21,505 bases of DNA from a virus: IMG/VR virus record IMGVR_UViG_3300006100_000096, positions 1 to 21,505 of that record; one strand, 5' to 3'. Both the position numbers and the translations under genes were made by a program. Positions within the stretch are counted from its first letter, which is position 1; every line of letters starts with the position of its first letter. The notes below the pieces were generated by a model. It was not told the origin of the DNA. It saw only the letters and a list, made by a program, of their open reading frames with translations, and ran no database searches. Positions 21,332 through 21,505 of this stretch are shown piece by piece.

Positions 21332-21505
21332 TTAAAGGATGTTGTTGACAAGAGTTCTGCGATAATATAGGTTAGTGCTCTGGATCAACTGACCGGGAGT
21401 GTAACCATTGGGGTTAGCGCCAAAAGCGAATGGATTGGCGACGACCCCGTATCTGGTTTTGAAGCCGATTTTCGGTTGAAAGGTATCCTGACCAACTGCA
21501 CGAAC
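21332..21505 (-). CDS. 23: gp23 major capsid protein, C-terminal 57 residues (truncated by window edge)
   Basis: Translation of the minus strand gives VRAVGQDTFQPKIGFKTRYG, then VVANPFAFGANPNGY and LYYRRTLVNNIL before TAA. This is the conserved C-terminus of T4-type gp23 (ENTFQPKIGFKTRYGMVSNPF ... YYRRVLVKNIM). It is the hexameric shell protein of the head. The N-terminal part is beyond the window. The gene ends 26 nt before the shared terminator. Confidence 0.95.
   Translation of the reverse strand, partial: VRAVGQDTFQPKIGFKTRYGVVANPFAFGANPNGYTPGQLIQSTNLYYRRTLVNNIL

Noticed and set aside
1-21505. tRNA genes or CRISPR arrays
   Set aside because: Looked for cloverleaf arms with a TTC-containing T-arm and for regularly spaced repeats; none seen by eye on either strand.

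Overview
The window is a piece of a T4-superfamily myovirus (Caudoviricetes) genome, AT-rich and densely packed. The evidence is a nearly continuous run of T4 core genes in an order also seen in marine and soil T4-like phages. On the minus strand, in transcription order, these are: the gp23 major capsid C-terminus, a gp19-like tail tube protein, UvsY, UvsW (split), a small-domain protein, the late sigma factor gp55, a 53-aa protein, gp47, a 61-aa protein, gp46, a MazG-like pyrophosphohydrolase, a peptide-deformylase-like protein, a DUF3310-like protein, a glycosyltransferase, the gp45 clamp, the gp44 and gp62 clamp loader, RegA, Hsp20, the gp43 DNA polymerase, an acidic hypothetical protein, UvsX, a small membrane protein and the gp41 helicase N-terminus. 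The host cannot be read from the sequence, but a two-component spanin shows that it is Gram-negative.

Two blocks run on the plus strand. One (about 4847-6113) is a compact lysis cassette sitting between the polymerase gene and hsp20. It holds an i-spanin with an o-spanin nested in another frame, a 59-aa cationic amphipathic peptide and a GH108 muramidase. It starts at T4-type late promoter boxes (TATAAATA) and closes with a strong terminator. The other (19783-21306) is a freestanding Vsr-like (EDxHD family) homing endonuclease with its own consensus sigma70 promoter. It is wedged between the capsid gene and the tail tube gene and shares a convergent terminator with the capsid gene.

The most striking region is 15941-18738. 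The recombination helicase UvsW is broken into an N-terminal ORF (motifs I-III) and a C-terminal fragment (motif VI). They are separated by about 1.3 kb that carries an HNH homing endonuclease, a perfect tandem pair of late-promoter boxes, and a 53-aa tail on UvsW-N that looks like the start of an intein. The C-terminal side also shows a frame change around helicase motif V next to a 10-bp RNA hairpin. How, or whether, an active UvsW is made is the main open question.

Other points of interest are: a deformylase homologue lacking the catalytic Glu and one metal-binding His; a consensus sigma70 promoter for the clamp gene overlapped by a 10-bp palindrome; a pseudoknot-like element between the clamp and clamp-loader genes; an 18-nt initiation region shared exactly by gp44 and the i-spanin; and an orphan consensus promoter antisense to the uvsW-gp55 interval.
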